From Gremmenia infestans (lineage: Eukaryota; Ascomycota; Leotiomycetes; Helotiales; Hamatocanthoscyphaceae), in the NCBI GenBank assembly GCA_032629725.1, contig JAFEVB010000018.1, positions 720,434 through 784,433 on the forward strand: a DNA stretch of 64,000 nt, in the 5' to 3' direction. The position numbers and the translations under genes are program-made. Shown one piece after another: positions 33,919 to 44,555 of the stretch. Numbering within the stretch: position 1 is the first letter of the stretch; each line of letters opens with the position of its first letter. The notes under the pieces were generated by a model. That model did no database searches, had not been told where the DNA came from, and was given only the letters and a program-made list of their open reading frames with translations.

Positions 33919-36426
33919 TCATCTACTCGCCTTCTTATACGCCTCCTCAATCCCCTGCTTATACGTCTCGACCAACAACTTCCGATTCAACTTGCTCGTC
34001 GCAGTAACAAGCCCATTATGTGGGGTCCACTCCTCGTCCGCCAACACGACGCCGGCAATAATCTCGATACTAGCCAAGCCCGCTTTGCGGCCTACAGTTT
34101 GCAACTGTTTCAGTACTTCTGCTTGGATTTTCGGGTCGTGCACTAGGTCGCCGATGCCTTGGCCAGAGACACCGATCGAGGTGGCGAGGGCTTTGAGCGC
34201 GGGTTCGGCGGGGACGATGATGGCGATAGGGTGGGTTTCGGTTGTGGAGGCGTATATGCAGATGTTTGTTACTGTGGTGGCGGAGCGGTATATTGATTCC
34301 AGCTTAATAGACAGATGATTAGATTGTATCGTAGAAGGGGTATCGAAGACGAACCTTCTCTAAAGCAATATACTCCCCGTTCAACGTCTTGACCAAATTC
34401 TTCTTCCGGTCGATAACCTTCAGATGGCCATTCGCGTCCCACTCTCCTATATCCCCCGTCTTGAACCAGCCGTCAGGGGTAATGGTTTCTGCTGTTAACT
34501 CGGGATTCTCGTAGTACCCCTTCGTGACACTCTCGCCGCGCACCCAGATCTCGCCTTGTGGTTTGGGAGTATTGGTTGAATAGTAGCCTGCGTCGGGGAA
34601 ATCGACGAGCTTTACTTCGATGCAAGTTTCTATGTCGCCGTGGGCGTCGAGGGTCCAGTGACCGGGATTGCAGAGAGCGCCCATCCTGTATGCGTGTCAG
34701 AGATAGTGATTCGGGAGACTGAAAATGGGAATATCTTGTTCCAAATGCAATCGAGGGGTGTTGACTCACGCTGATGTCTCTGTCATACCGTAACCATTGA
34801 TCATGGGTGCAATGGCCAAGGAGATGAACTCCTGTGTGCCTCGCGCGATAGGCTGCACATAACGGGATTAGCGTTTACTTCTTCAAGGAAGATCGATCGA
34901 AGATCTTAGAACAGTTGTGCACTTGTTCTTGGATCATGCTACTTAAGATTAATGAGACACAGTCATCTTACCGCAGCACCGTTCATACAGAAACGTAGGC
35001 GCCCCCCTGTGGCGGCTTTCACTTTGTTGAATACCACGGCGTCCAAAATCCCTGAGCCAGGAAGGTTATTTTGCATGAGAAACCTATACGTATTAGCAGG
35101 TAATTGCGCAGGAAGAGCATGAAACGTACTGCTTAGCATAATACGCGCTCCAGAATAATGTCTTCAGAACTGGCCCTCCTTTTTCAATATTGGCAATTAC
35201 TCCCTTTTTCACCGTCTCGTATACAGCCGGGATACCCACCAAAAGTGTAGGTTTGAATTCCTGGATGTCGCCTTTACAGTTCCGCATATTGGCTTCTGAG
35301 AGTGTGCGAGGGGAGCCGTAGCCCATTGTTCCGCCCCAGTACAGACAGGAATTCTCGAAAACGAATTCGAAGATGTGTGCCAGCGGTAGGTAGGCTAATA
35401 AAGAATCACCCGGGCCTAGATAATCGCCCACTGAGCTGGTTGCTCCCGCGACTGCGAGGTTGTTAGTTTTCAATAAGCTTTCGACTGAGTGGGGTAAATA
35501 CCAGCAGCCACGACATTCTTGTGAGTTAATTCCACACCCTTTGGAGGTCCACCTGAACCGGAAGTATACATGATACAGGCCAGATCATCTTTCTTCGGGG
35601 GCACTGGATCCACCAAATTCGTTTCTCCCAATTCTCTCAAATCGTCCCAGCTCAAAACGGTCAGGTGACCGAAGGACTCTTTCAGTGTTTCCAAATCTGC
35701 GGGGTCAATCTCATGTTCGGCATCTGTATTGTAGATTATGTAATCAATTTCTTTGGCGTCGATTAAGGTGTTGATGAAGATCTTGACCAGGTGTGGCTCT
35801 AAGAAGATGGCCTTGGCTCTGGTTGCCACGAGCGAGGCTCGAAGACCTTCTTCACCAAGGGTATCGTATGCTGTCACGATGGCCATCGACTGTGACATGG
35901 CACCATGGGCGAGAGACAGCCAGTGCGCACTGTTGGACTTTTAATCAGAAAGGTGGGTATAGTATCACATCTGCATTGTGACTTACCTAGTTGCTGCATA
36001 TAAATGCACTCGATCCTGCGTCTTGAGCCCCAGCTTTCGCAGCCCAGCCCCAAGCTGCAACGTCAAAGTCTCATACTCCTTGAAGCTCATATAGCTATAC
36101 CCACTCATCTCGAAATAGAGCCATTGCTTATCAACTTCCTGCACCTTGCCATCGATGAGTTTCTTGACCTTCTTGACTTCATGGTGCTTCTTAATCAGCT
36201 TCCGTGAAGCTACAGCCTTGAGAGATCCATATCTTGCAGCGCTCCATTTCACCACCTCAAAAACGGTAGAGATGCCTTCCTCGGGTTCCGACACAAGTTT
36301 GTCTGGAGAACGTATATTCCGACGTGGGATAGTTTCACCAGGTACCTGCGAATAACCAGCCACCTCCACGGAAAACGGTGGCTTCTGGGTCATCCGAGCC
36401 TCGAGGTATGCTGTTTTTAATGACAT
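33919..36426 (-). CDS. Long-chain fatty acyl-CoA synthetase (Faa1/Faa4-like)
   Basis: Seven exons join in frame to 699 residues, the usual length for fungal Faa enzymes: 35987-36426, 35502-35929, 35130-35451, 34972-35083, 34770-34852, 34355-34685 and 33919-34302. The enzyme activates long-chain fatty acids with ATP and CoA (family knowledge). The AMP-binding signature YTSGSGGPPKGVELTHKN lies near residue 263. LLAYLPLAHIFEFVFEN, NGYGMTETSA, GWFKTGDIGEW (about 533) and DRKKNLVKTLNGEYIALEK (about 553) follow in canonical order. There is no N-terminal signal and no PTS1 (the end is KKASR), so a cytosolic or lipid-droplet/ER location is likely. The gene spans the end of the inverted repeat: its last 126 coding bases are duplicated at 1-126. 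Confidence 0.92.
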
Positions 36427-37181
36427 CTCGATGAAACGTGGGGGGAGGTTGGATTACTGTATATAGCCGGCAAAGAAAAGGGCAAACTTTTGCGTTCCAA
36501 ACATGTAGAAAGGGAGGCAGGGGAGGTCGCCGTTATTGAGGTGGCTGCGTCGTCATTTAGTTTGCACGTGACAGATTACATGGAAGCCTCGGATGACCGC
36601 TCCTGCCCTAGAGCAGGTTCCCACCAAATTCGATCGGCTTATCCCGTATACCACAACCTTAGATCGTTTAGAAGAGCAATACTGTTTTTGTACTTGCATA
36701 GTGATAGAAAACTCTACTTATTGGTTTGGGGTGTTGCAATCAACCAGGTGGATGGGAAGGGGAAGGGGAAAGGGGGTTCTTAGCGAGAGAGTGATACCTT
36801 ACTCAGGGGTTGGCGCAGGATTGTCATTTATGGGACCAAAGGGTATCTTCTCATGTCTACCTACCAACGCCTTGATATATGCCGGCAATGGAAAAATGAC
36901 AAGGTGCAAAACATTGTCCCCAAGCTTTTGGATTTACTTTCTTCGATATGATTCTTGGAGTCAGGTCTAGGTATGACTGAAGTATCACGTGAGTAGACTC
37001 GATTCACCATACATACGATACCTACCTACTTATAACACACCATCTGCCATTCACGGAATACCTACCTAGGTAGTTTCTCTTGAATTCACACGGCCACTTT
37101 CTTTTTCCCTCAAGTCGCACAGCGAACTACTAATACTGACATGATCATCACCTTATCATCATACAACAACCCATCAGCAAA
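36427..37181. promoter_or_regulatory. Shared upstream region of acyl-CoA synthetase (minus) and SDR (plus)
   Basis: This is a 755-base divergent intergenic region. It contains CACGTGA motifs at about 36565 and 36987 and a TACC-rich stretch with the 12-bp palindrome CTACCTAGGTAG at 37062-37073. The open frames here (36490-36783, 36593-36970) are not convincing genes. Confidence 0.45.
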
Positions 37182-38144
37182 ATGCCTTCAACACAGGCAA
37201 TCCTCGCAGCCAACACCTCCCTCGCCTCCCACCTGAAAGCACCTACCGGCGTATTCGTAGGTGCAACGTCCGGCATCGGGCTATCCACAATCTCCGCCCT
37301 TCTCACACACACTCACTCACCGAAACTCTACATCGTAGGACGCTCACGAGCCATCTTCGCGGCGACTCTCGCGGCGCTGCACGAAGCCAACCCATCCGCG
37401 CAGCTCGTTTTCATCGAAGCGCAGGTCTCGCTGCTCAAGGAAGTAGAGCGAGTGTGCGATCTCATCAGACGCCAGGAAAGCGCGCTGGATTTACTATGGG
37501 TATCGCAGGGCGGGCTTTCGGTGCTGGGGTCTGAGAGGACGACTGAAGGCGTGATGGGGAATTATGCGATCATGCAGTATTCACGCACACTATTCATGTA
37601 CAGCCTGCTGCCTTTGCTCAGGAAGTCAGGGGATGGGAGAATCGTGTCTGTTTCAGCAGCCGGGCAAGAGGACGCGGTTAATCTGATTGATATTGGGCTT
37701 TCGGAGCCGGGGAATTACGGGTTCGTGGCGGCGCTGAGACAGGGCGTTACGATGATGAGTTTGGTGATGAAGGAATTTTCGTTGGAGAATCCGAATGTTA
37801 GCTTTATACATACCGATCCGGGGGTGGTGAATACGGCCGTGCATGTCAAGTTGGCGGAGACCATGACGGGATATCTCACGCCTCTGAGCTGGCTAGTAAG
37901 ATGGGGGTTGGTCCCGTTGGTGTGGCTTTTTGGTCGTACGGCGGAAGAAGCTGGACAGGTTGGGCTGTATGAGTTGACGAGCGAGAGATACAGGGCAAGC
38001 TCTGGTAATGGCTTCTTCAGGCTGGGGGCGAATGCCGAAGATGCTGGTGGTTCATCAATCTTGTCAACGTATATAGAAGACGGAACGCAGAGGAAGGTTT
38101 GGGAGCATAATATGGGGGTTTATGAGAAGGTGCTTGCCCAATAA
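37182..38144 (+). CDS. Short-chain dehydrogenase/reductase family protein
   Basis: A single exon of 320 residues; the ATG sits in a good context (CAAAATGCC). A Rossmann fold begins at residue 22 with GVFVGATSGIG (the TGxxxGIG-type cofactor loop), then LYIVGRS with an Arg after beta-2, which suggests NADP(H). VSQGGLS occupies the NAG position, RIVSVSAAGQ carries the catalytic Ser, and FIHTDPGVVNTAV is the typical PG motif after beta-6. The YxxxK catalytic pair is not evident: the expected region reads NYGFVAALRQG, with Tyr but Arg at +6 and no Lys at +4. A hydrophobic stretch near residues 228-250 may associate with membrane. It belongs to a fungal SDR subgroup of unknown substrate. It is divergent from the acyl-CoA synthetase. 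Confidence 0.82.
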   Translation: MPSTQAILAANTSLASHLKAPTGVFVGATSGIGLSTISALLTHTHSPKLYIVGRSRAIFAATLAALHEANPSAQLVFIEAQVSLLKEVERVCDLIRRQESALDLLWVSQGGLSVLGSERTTEGVMGNYAIMQYSRTLFMYSLLPLLRKSGDGRIVSVSAAGQEDAVNLIDIGLSEPGNYGFVAALRQGVTMMSLVMKEFSLENPNVSFIHTDPGVVNTAVHVKLAETMTGYLTPLSWLVRWGLVPLVWLFGRTAEEAGQVGLYELTSERYRASSGNGFFRLGANAEDAGGSSILSTYIEDGTQRKVWEHNMGVYEKVLAQ

Positions 38145-38300
38145 ATAACTTGATTGCAAGGGGGTTCAACCTATTATTAATCTTAATCCAGGCTTTTTCC
38201 AAGATCCTGTTGACTCACATTTGACTTGCTACGGTAATAACACCCAATCTTCTTTGCGTGACATCAGTCTTTGGAATGGGAGAAACAAGGTATCATTAAG

Positions 38301-39885
38301 TTATTTCTCAACTTTGGGGCGATTTAAAGTCGTCCTCCCAACTGCAAAACACAGAACCTCCTTCACTCCAGCAACCCTCCCATGCTTCATATGAATCTGT
38401 ATGAAGTTATAGATAGACAAAGCCGCTACCATCAAAAGGTTGAACACCAACACAGCAACAAAGAATTGCCAAATATTCGGATTCGTATCTGAGCCGGATA
38501 TCTCAGATACATTCATACCGTAGATCCCAGAAATTATTGTAATGGGTGCAAATCTGGGCTTATCAGCTTGCGTACCAAGGAAGAAAATAAATGAGCAACG
38601 TACAGATAGGTAAACGCATTCGTCAAAGCAGTCCATCGAGCCTCCGACCTGCTCTGCCGCATCTTAGCAAGTTTACTTCTTGTCTGCCAAAGTAGATCGG
38701 TTTGTTCAACCAGATGTTGAAAATCCTCTTGCAAAGCCTCTTTGCTCTCCTTTGTAGCTTTCTCGTCTTTCCCAGCCCAAACAAAACTCCCACCTCTCTG
38801 CACAACATCCAAAGACCTCTTGATCTCCTCTACATGCCCAACTGACGTGTCTGATATGCCATTGATCAGCCGGTCTTGCTCGCGGATAGCAGTTATTATT
38901 TGGTTCCAGCAGAAACAGTTGATGCGGAAGAGATAAGAGAAGGCGTAAAAAGGGGAGGCGGCTGCTTGTGCGAGATCGAGGTATTCGAATGATTCTAGGT
39001 ATAATTGGCGGATCGATTTTGGTTTGAGGGCTGCAGACGCAGGGCGCGGGGATAGGAAGGATGGGGGAGGTTGGAGGACTCGGTTTGATATGTTGTGTTT
39101 GGTGCAAGAGCTGAAGAGGACGATTCCTGTCCATCCTGTGCCAGTTTCATCGGGCTGTCAGATTAAAAATTAGTAAAGGATGGTGATTAAATGTCGCCAA
39201 AAGTATGGGTTCTTCTCAAATCACGTACCTGAATATATGCCATGACCTTGAACTTCTCGGCATCTGTCATGGATGGCGTAGTATCCCTCAAGACCCCAAA
39301 CCCAAGAGCTTGATATGGGGCATTATGCCTCTGCGAAGGCGTGAAGATGTGCCCTCTGCTATGGATAATCCACTGAAAGAAGCGCGGATCTAGGTTCAAA
39401 GAGCTTCCCAGAGTTTCAATCAAGGCTGGAGAAGGAGTACCCTGGTACTCAGCCATATAAAACCGCACATTCACACCCTTTCGGCTGGTATGGCTCATGA
39501 AGTTCTTTAGATCCAGCTCGCTATAGATATCCGGCCATTCTTTCCGCTTGGAATCAGATATATCTAGGACCGACACGACCAGACCTTCCCGAGTAGCGTT
39601 CGTAGTCATGTAACTCTCCAAGTCTTGTAGATTTGTCCATCCTGCTGCCACGAGCTGGTGGATGTAGTCGTGATATGGCGGGGTAACATGGTGCTCCCAG
39701 TCTTGGAGAGAGATATGGGTTGGTCTTTTGCGGTGCAGGAAGCGGCTGAAGCCAGAGTCTGGCTGATGCTCTACAGGAAGTGGGACACTCTCACTTCGAT
39801 TCGGCTGAGGAGGAAGAGCAGGTGGAGGATCCGTGGTATGAGTACTGAATTGCGACGAGCTTGGTGAAGAATGTGAGGAAGCCAT
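38301..39885 (-). CDS. CorA-like Mg2+ transporter family protein
   Basis: Exons 39229-39885, 38604-39154 and 38301-38553 join in frame to 486 residues. The start is ATG 39883-39885; the frame extends upstream only to a TTG. Residues 1-50 are Ser/Pro/Gln-rich and disordered. A large soluble domain follows, with IHSRGHIFTPSQRHNAPYQA and a long helical region (EEIKRSLDVVQRGG to ALTNAFTYL). Near residue 404 comes FAPITIISGIYGMN, which ends in the GMN signature of the CorA superfamily, followed by a short loop and a second membrane helix WQFFVAVLVFNLLMVAALSI. This two-helix C-terminus with GMN between defines the family. The N-terminal domain is the divergent fungal type, so transport of Mg2+ specifically is inferred. 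Confidence 0.82.
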
Positions 39886-40190
39886 GCTATGCTGCTGCTC
39901 AAAGTGGATCAATGGGAGTTAATGCCAAGAGACTAGTCGATTTTAAGCTCAGGGGCCGAGCCGAGCTTCAGAGACCCCTGAGGACCCTTCCCTTTCCTCT
40001 CCTCTTCCCTCCCTTCGCCTCACGCAAACCTCTGAATCACATCACTCACAGTCAAAGCATTCAAAACTGTAGGTAACTACCTACCCCAAGAATATCTGCT
40101 ATCTGTTGTTCAGGGTTCTTCCTAGTCTATCCGCATGTTCCAAGTCGTACTTCGGGGCAGCTTATTATAAGCTTCTCTTCCCAGAATTAG

Positions 40191-40211
40191 CTACTACTAC
40201 TACTACTACTA
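40191..40211. repeat. (CTA)7 microsatellite
   Basis: Seven perfect CTA units occur in the intergenic region. Confidence 0.95.
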
Positions 40212-40513
40212 GAGAATGAGTAGGTCAAATTTGATGGAGATGACGCCTCCTCTGGTCCAAATTCAGATAATACGTCCACAATTTTGAGAATGTTCGAAAA
40301 CAGATCAAGTATTCAGTCGTAGGACTTATAAGTAATTGATTGCAAGACCGCTGTGACTTTTCAAGAGGCGTACGGACACTACCTGGATGACCTGGAACAC
40401 CCACAAATAAATTCAACCATGCAAACATCTGAAAGGCATACTATACAGCTATGAGGAATGCTTATATGTTACATCCTTCCTGTCCCATAACGAATCGATC
40501 ATCAGGGATATAT

Positions 40514-40535
40514 CACGTGCTATAGTCACGTGACT
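40514..40535. promoter_or_regulatory. Paired CACGTG sites upstream of Clr5-domain gene
   Basis: CACGTG occurs at 40514-40519 and again at 40527-40532, 13 bases apart (just over one helical turn). The second sits in the 12-bp palindrome AGTCACGTGACT (40524-40535). This is the consensus type for bHLH factors such as Cbf1 or SREBP-like proteins (family knowledge). It lies about 180 bases before the ATG at 40712. Function is inferred. Confidence 0.55.
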
Positions 40536-40711
40536 TAGCCTCTGCCTCCAGCCCCAGCCCCAGCCTCAAATTCAACGGCAGCCGGCAAATGTCGTCGGCG
40601 CAAAGACTCTGGCAACCTCAACGCACCACATTGTCCCATATCGAGTAGAGTAGGACATTCTTCTCGCCGCGTGGACCGAGGGAGAAAGTGCCATTTGCGC
40701 CATCCAACACG

Positions 40712-42739
40712 ATGGTCTACGATTGGGAGAACAAGGAGGAGATATGCTATCGCATGTATATCGAGGAGAAAAAGTCGTTGGAGGACATTATGGAATATAT
40801 GAAGGACGAGCACAAGTTCGCCCCAAGGTATGTCAACCGCCAGACGTAGACGTACTTCACCGTACTGGATGCAATGCATCTATACCTAACGTCGTCCGTA
40901 CTAACACTACTCACTACCCCTAGCAAACGTGCCTTCCAAACCCAATTCAAGCGCTGGGATTTCCCCTCCAAGCAGAATCCCGCCCATAAAAATGCCGCCC
41001 TCGTCCAGCGCGTCAAGGAACTATGGGATTGCAATACATCCCAGCGAGAGATGCTACGCATGCTCAACGAGGAGGGATTCGACATCAAAGAGCGGGAGCT
41101 GATGCGGGTCCGCGCCAAGAATCGATGGCTGTTGAGGGTTCCAAATGGCATGAAGAGCAAGAAGCGTGATTCGGACCAGGATGTTGTCAGTCAGCTCCAG
41201 GCAGCTCTATATGGCGAAGCACAGATGGTGGATGCAGAGGGCGAGGATGAAGAGATGGAGGAGATGGATATGCCCGCAGCTCCAAAGCGTACGAGAGGAA
41301 CCTCGCCCCCTCTGAGCCCAGAGGTCATGGCTAAGAGACAAGAACGACTTGCAAAACTTCAGGCTGAATCAGCCGAGCGATGGGCTACTCGAAAGCGTCG
41401 CCGTAGAACTCGTGGCTGGGCAGGACTTCCAGCAGATCCTCCTGGGCCTCCTCGATTCCCCTCCGAGACGACGATTGATGAAAGCAAAGCATTCCTGAGT
41501 CTTGACAATCGCCTGTATCGGGATATCCGCTCACGATTCCAACGAATTTGCGAGGAGGCAGGTATCATAAAGAAGACACTGGCGGGTCCAGAGAGATGGG
41601 AGGCTGCAAAGGACAGACTTGTACAAGAAAGTTCACATCTACAAACCGTTTTCTGGGGCAACGAGGACAATCAGGAGGCAAAGAAACTGGCATTAGATGT
41701 GGTCTGCAGTGATGTCACAAAGAGGATGCGAACTCTGGAACGCCGCATGACAATTGCAGAAGCTAAGAACGCTCTTGGTATCAACCCTGAGGAGTCTCGA
41801 CAACTACGAAATGCGTTTTATCAAGTTTTAAAGGGCGACCACTTCACGAGCAAGCTTGAGGCGGGAGAGGAACACTGGAAAGAGCTGAAGCAACAATGGA
41901 TCAATGGTTCCGACCTATTGCAAAACATACTCGCACCTGGAGAAGCGGATCCTCAGCACAATGAGAAAGTCAAGGCCATGGAGGTTCTCTGCAGAGATGT
42001 CATGAAGCGTCTTCGAGATGACCAGACCAAGCGTGATCCGACCCGAAAGAAGAAGTTCGACTCGAACTACACCGCACCAGACGCACTGCAATTCGACGAC
42101 GCACCAGAGACAAGCGGGTTTCAAACCAGTTCCCATGATGCTCTCGCCCATGTAGCATCTCAAGCACAAGCCCAGACTCCAATTCAAGCACAACCTCGAG
42201 CTCCAAGTCGCGCGCAGACTGGATTGAACCATGCTCAAGCCCAGGCGAGACAACCTCAACCTCAATCACATAACCAGGTCATGGTAGACCACAACGACAT
42301 GCAAATCGACCCTTCCCTCCTCTTAGCCGCCGCGAACGATCCTTCTCTACTGAATCGTGGCATGCAGAACCAGTATCCAGCCCAACAATATGCCGATCAG
42401 CAATACGTCGCTCAAGCCGCCCAGGCTGCATTTGCCCCATCACAATCATCCATCGCCGTCTATTTCCGCTTGCATCCCGCATCTGAGATCCAATCCAATT
42501 CTCGCCTCTGGGTCAGCACGCTCAGCTCGGTTTCTGTAGATGAATTGAGGCAATTGGCCACTGTAAGGACGCCTGGAACGCTAGCGATAAGAATTGAAGG
42601 GGTTATCAAACAACCAAACGGTCAGGAGATGACGTTGCCGATCGATCAAGACGACGAGTTGGAAGCGTATTTGGCAGCAATCAGTGGGGTTAAGCCAGTC
42701 TTCTCAGTCCAGCTGGTTGCTGCGTGGAAGAATGCTTGA
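40712..42739 (+). CDS. Clr5-domain protein with two tandem helical repeats
   Basis: Exons 40712-40827 and 40924-42739 join to 643 residues. Residues 1-55 (VYDWENKEEICYRMYIEEKK, SLEDIMEYMKDEHKFAPSKR, AFQTQFKRWDF) are a clear Clr5 domain, named after the S. pombe silencing factor and taken to bind DNA or chromatin. An acidic stretch and a basic stretch (RKRRRRTRG, a likely nuclear signal) follow. Two related helical units of about 95 residues come next, each with a LRNAFYQ/IRSRFQR start, a WKELKQQW/WEAAKDRLVQES core and a (V/L)C-x-DV-x-KR end. A Q/A-rich linker then leads to a C-terminal beta domain ending in DDELEAYLA and FSVQLV, which looks ubiquitin- or PB1-like. Likely a nuclear regulator. 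The first exon and intron split the Clr5 domain. Confidence 0.82.
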
Positions 42740-43242
42740 TCATATTTCAAATGCTGTGGTACGTTTTGCTCAACATTGGCGAACGAGTGGACGGGGGCGT
42801 TTCTGGTATTACAATATTAGCTAGTTAGCAACATTTCTAATCGGACATTCACAATTGCGCTTCACCTGAAACATTCTCACCTAGAATTAAAATTATTTCA
42901 CCGTTATTGCCAAAGGAGAAGTTCCTGAGTAGGAATAATAGCATTTCGTCCTTTTCTTTCTGGTGTATCTTGATTGTTTCCGTCCTTTACAAAAAGACGT
43001 ATGAACACACTGTGTTGCGGACACAAATCTAGCTGCGAGGGCTTATGATGCGCGATTAATTTTACCGCTATCCTTGTAATGTCCCAGTTGAGTTACGCTG
43101 ACACATCTAGCTGTGCGTACTTCAATCCATGCAATGAATTTGATTCCAGCCTAAATTATATAGCACTGACAGAGAGTACACCAAAATACCAAATACACTG
43201 AACTCCTTCCATCGCACCGCCATCATTTCATTAAATTTTATT
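42740..43242. other. 3' intergenic region between convergent genes
   Basis: 503 A/T-rich bases; nothing coding is seen. Confidence 0.6.
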
Positions 43243-44555
43243 CTACTCTTCAGCTGCGACGACCTTCTTAACAACCTTCTTCTTCACCACAGTCTTCTTC
43301 GCTGCAACCTCCGTCTCTCCCTCAACAGCAGCAGCGACCTTCCTAACAACCTTCTTCTTCACAGGCGTGACAACAGCTGCTCCTTCCTCCTCCACTGCAG
43401 CTGCAGTGACCTTGGCCTTAGTAGCCACCTTTTTCGCGAGCGTTTTCACAGGCGCCGCAGCAATCGTCAAGCCTGCAAGCTTGCCCCAGTCTTCCTGGCC
43501 TTCCGCAGTCTCCACGCTCTTGAGATAGACGGGATCGTATAGGTCTTCCAGGACGTGCGTCCAGAGATCGAATGCAGCTTTCCAGGTCGTGATGATCTGC
43601 TCGTGCGCTGCGTCGGGGAACATGAATTCGGATGATTTCGTGTAGCGCAGATTCCAGATCTCGTGGGCGAGCGTCTTGAGCTTGGAGACGATGGGGATTA
43701 AGTCGCCGTGCGTGGGTTCTGCATTGAATTAGATTATCAGTTAGAATCTGGTGTTATGTTTCTTTCCGCTTTACGGTGAAGGAATGAAGGGAGGGAGGGA
43801 GGGAAAGACTTACGGATCTTGGCGGCGAAGTAGACGGCTTTGATGGTCTCGAATTCGACAATCATGCGGTGGTATTGTTTCGAGGCCGGAACGATAGCGT
43901 CGTGGTGCTCGTGTCCTGGGGGCGCGAGGCCGGATCGGCTGGCTGATGCTGATGTGACTTCGGTTGAGCTCGAGGTCATGGTTACGTTGCTGACGGATTG
44001 GTTTTGAGCGTGGGTCGGCTCGGGGGGGTAGTATGCTGATGGAGGTGCTCCGTATGGTTGGTCATGTTGCGGTGCTGGTGTTTGCAGGGGGTGTTGCGCG
44101 AACTGTGGCGAGAGTTGTTGTTCTGGATGGACTGGAGTAGGAGCGTGTGGTGGGGGTGCAAAGCCGGCGTGCGAGACTGGTGGAGAAAGGGGGAAGTCGT
44201 TAGTTGGAGGAGGGCCTCCGAACTGTTGGGGAGCTGGTGTGTGCGATGGAGGCTGTTGAGGCTGGAATGGGTGGTTTGCCGCAGCGGAGGCTGGTCTATC
44301 AGGGTATCCGCTGCCAGGAAGATTCAAGTTGCCACCTTGGCCTGGATAACCCTGTTGTCCATTGTTTCCATATTGTTGTTGTTGCTGCTGTTGCTGTTGC
44401 CAGTTGCCTTGCTGATTTGGCATGCCACCATTTTGCTGCCAGTTGTGCTTTTCTTTCTCTTGAATCTCAGAGAGATAAGTCTTAACAGATGATTTGGGAT
44501 CCAGTAAGAACTTCTGAAAGCCAGTGGCTGGTGCAGATCTAGTGCCTTCTTCCAT
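43243..44555 (-). CDS. Q-rich protein with lysine/valine-rich C-terminal tail, function unknown
   Basis: Exons 43814-44555 and 43243-43718 join in frame to 405 residues. I do not recognise the protein as a named gene. Residues 1-40 (FQKFLLDPKSSVKTYLSEIQ) are helical. Residues about 45-215 are Q/P/G-rich and disordered, including a run of nine Gln. Residues about 225-320 form a predicted helical domain across the splice junction (VEFETIKAVYFAAKIR, then LIPIVSKLKTLAHEIWNLRY and TTWKAAFDLWTHVLEDLYDP). The last 75 residues are repeated K/V/A blocks such as TPVKKKVVRKV and KKTVVKKKVVKKVVAAEE, like a histone H1 tail. A nuclear or RNA/DNA-associated role is possible but not shown. The intron begins near a C-rich run on the coding strand. 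Confidence 0.75.
43789..43803 (+). other. Perfect G-quadruplex motif in an intron
   Basis: Four GGG triplets are separated by single A residues. It lies on the template strand, 10 bases inside the 5' end of the single intron of the Q-rich gene; the pre-mRNA carries the C-rich complement. Confidence 0.8.

Larger units (their letters stand above)
17754..34044. repeat. Right arm of perfect inverted repeat
   Basis: This is the mirror of 1-16291 and is joined without interruption to single-copy sequence at 34045. The acyl-CoA synthetase gene spans the arm boundary (33919-36426), so this arm is the natural chromosomal context. The end nearest the spacer would be telomere-proximal. Confidence 0.98.
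39886..40711. promoter_or_regulatory. Shared upstream region of CorA-like gene and Clr5-domain gene
   Basis: This 826-base divergent intergenic region has no coding signal. It contains a (CTA)n microsatellite and paired CACGTG sites, listed separately. Confidence 0.5.

Noticed and set aside
1..34044. The inverted repeat as a giant terminal-inverted-repeat transposon
   Set aside because: The arms hold ordinary multi-intron genes, there is no transposase in the spacer and no target-site duplication can be tested. Telomere-like repeats at the axis explain the structure better.
37653..37844. Minus-strand frames within the SDR gene
   Set aside because: They are antisense shadows; the SDR frame shows full family motifs.
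41359..42482. Minus-strand frames within the Clr5-domain gene
   Set aside because: They are antisense shadows of a well-supported coding exon.
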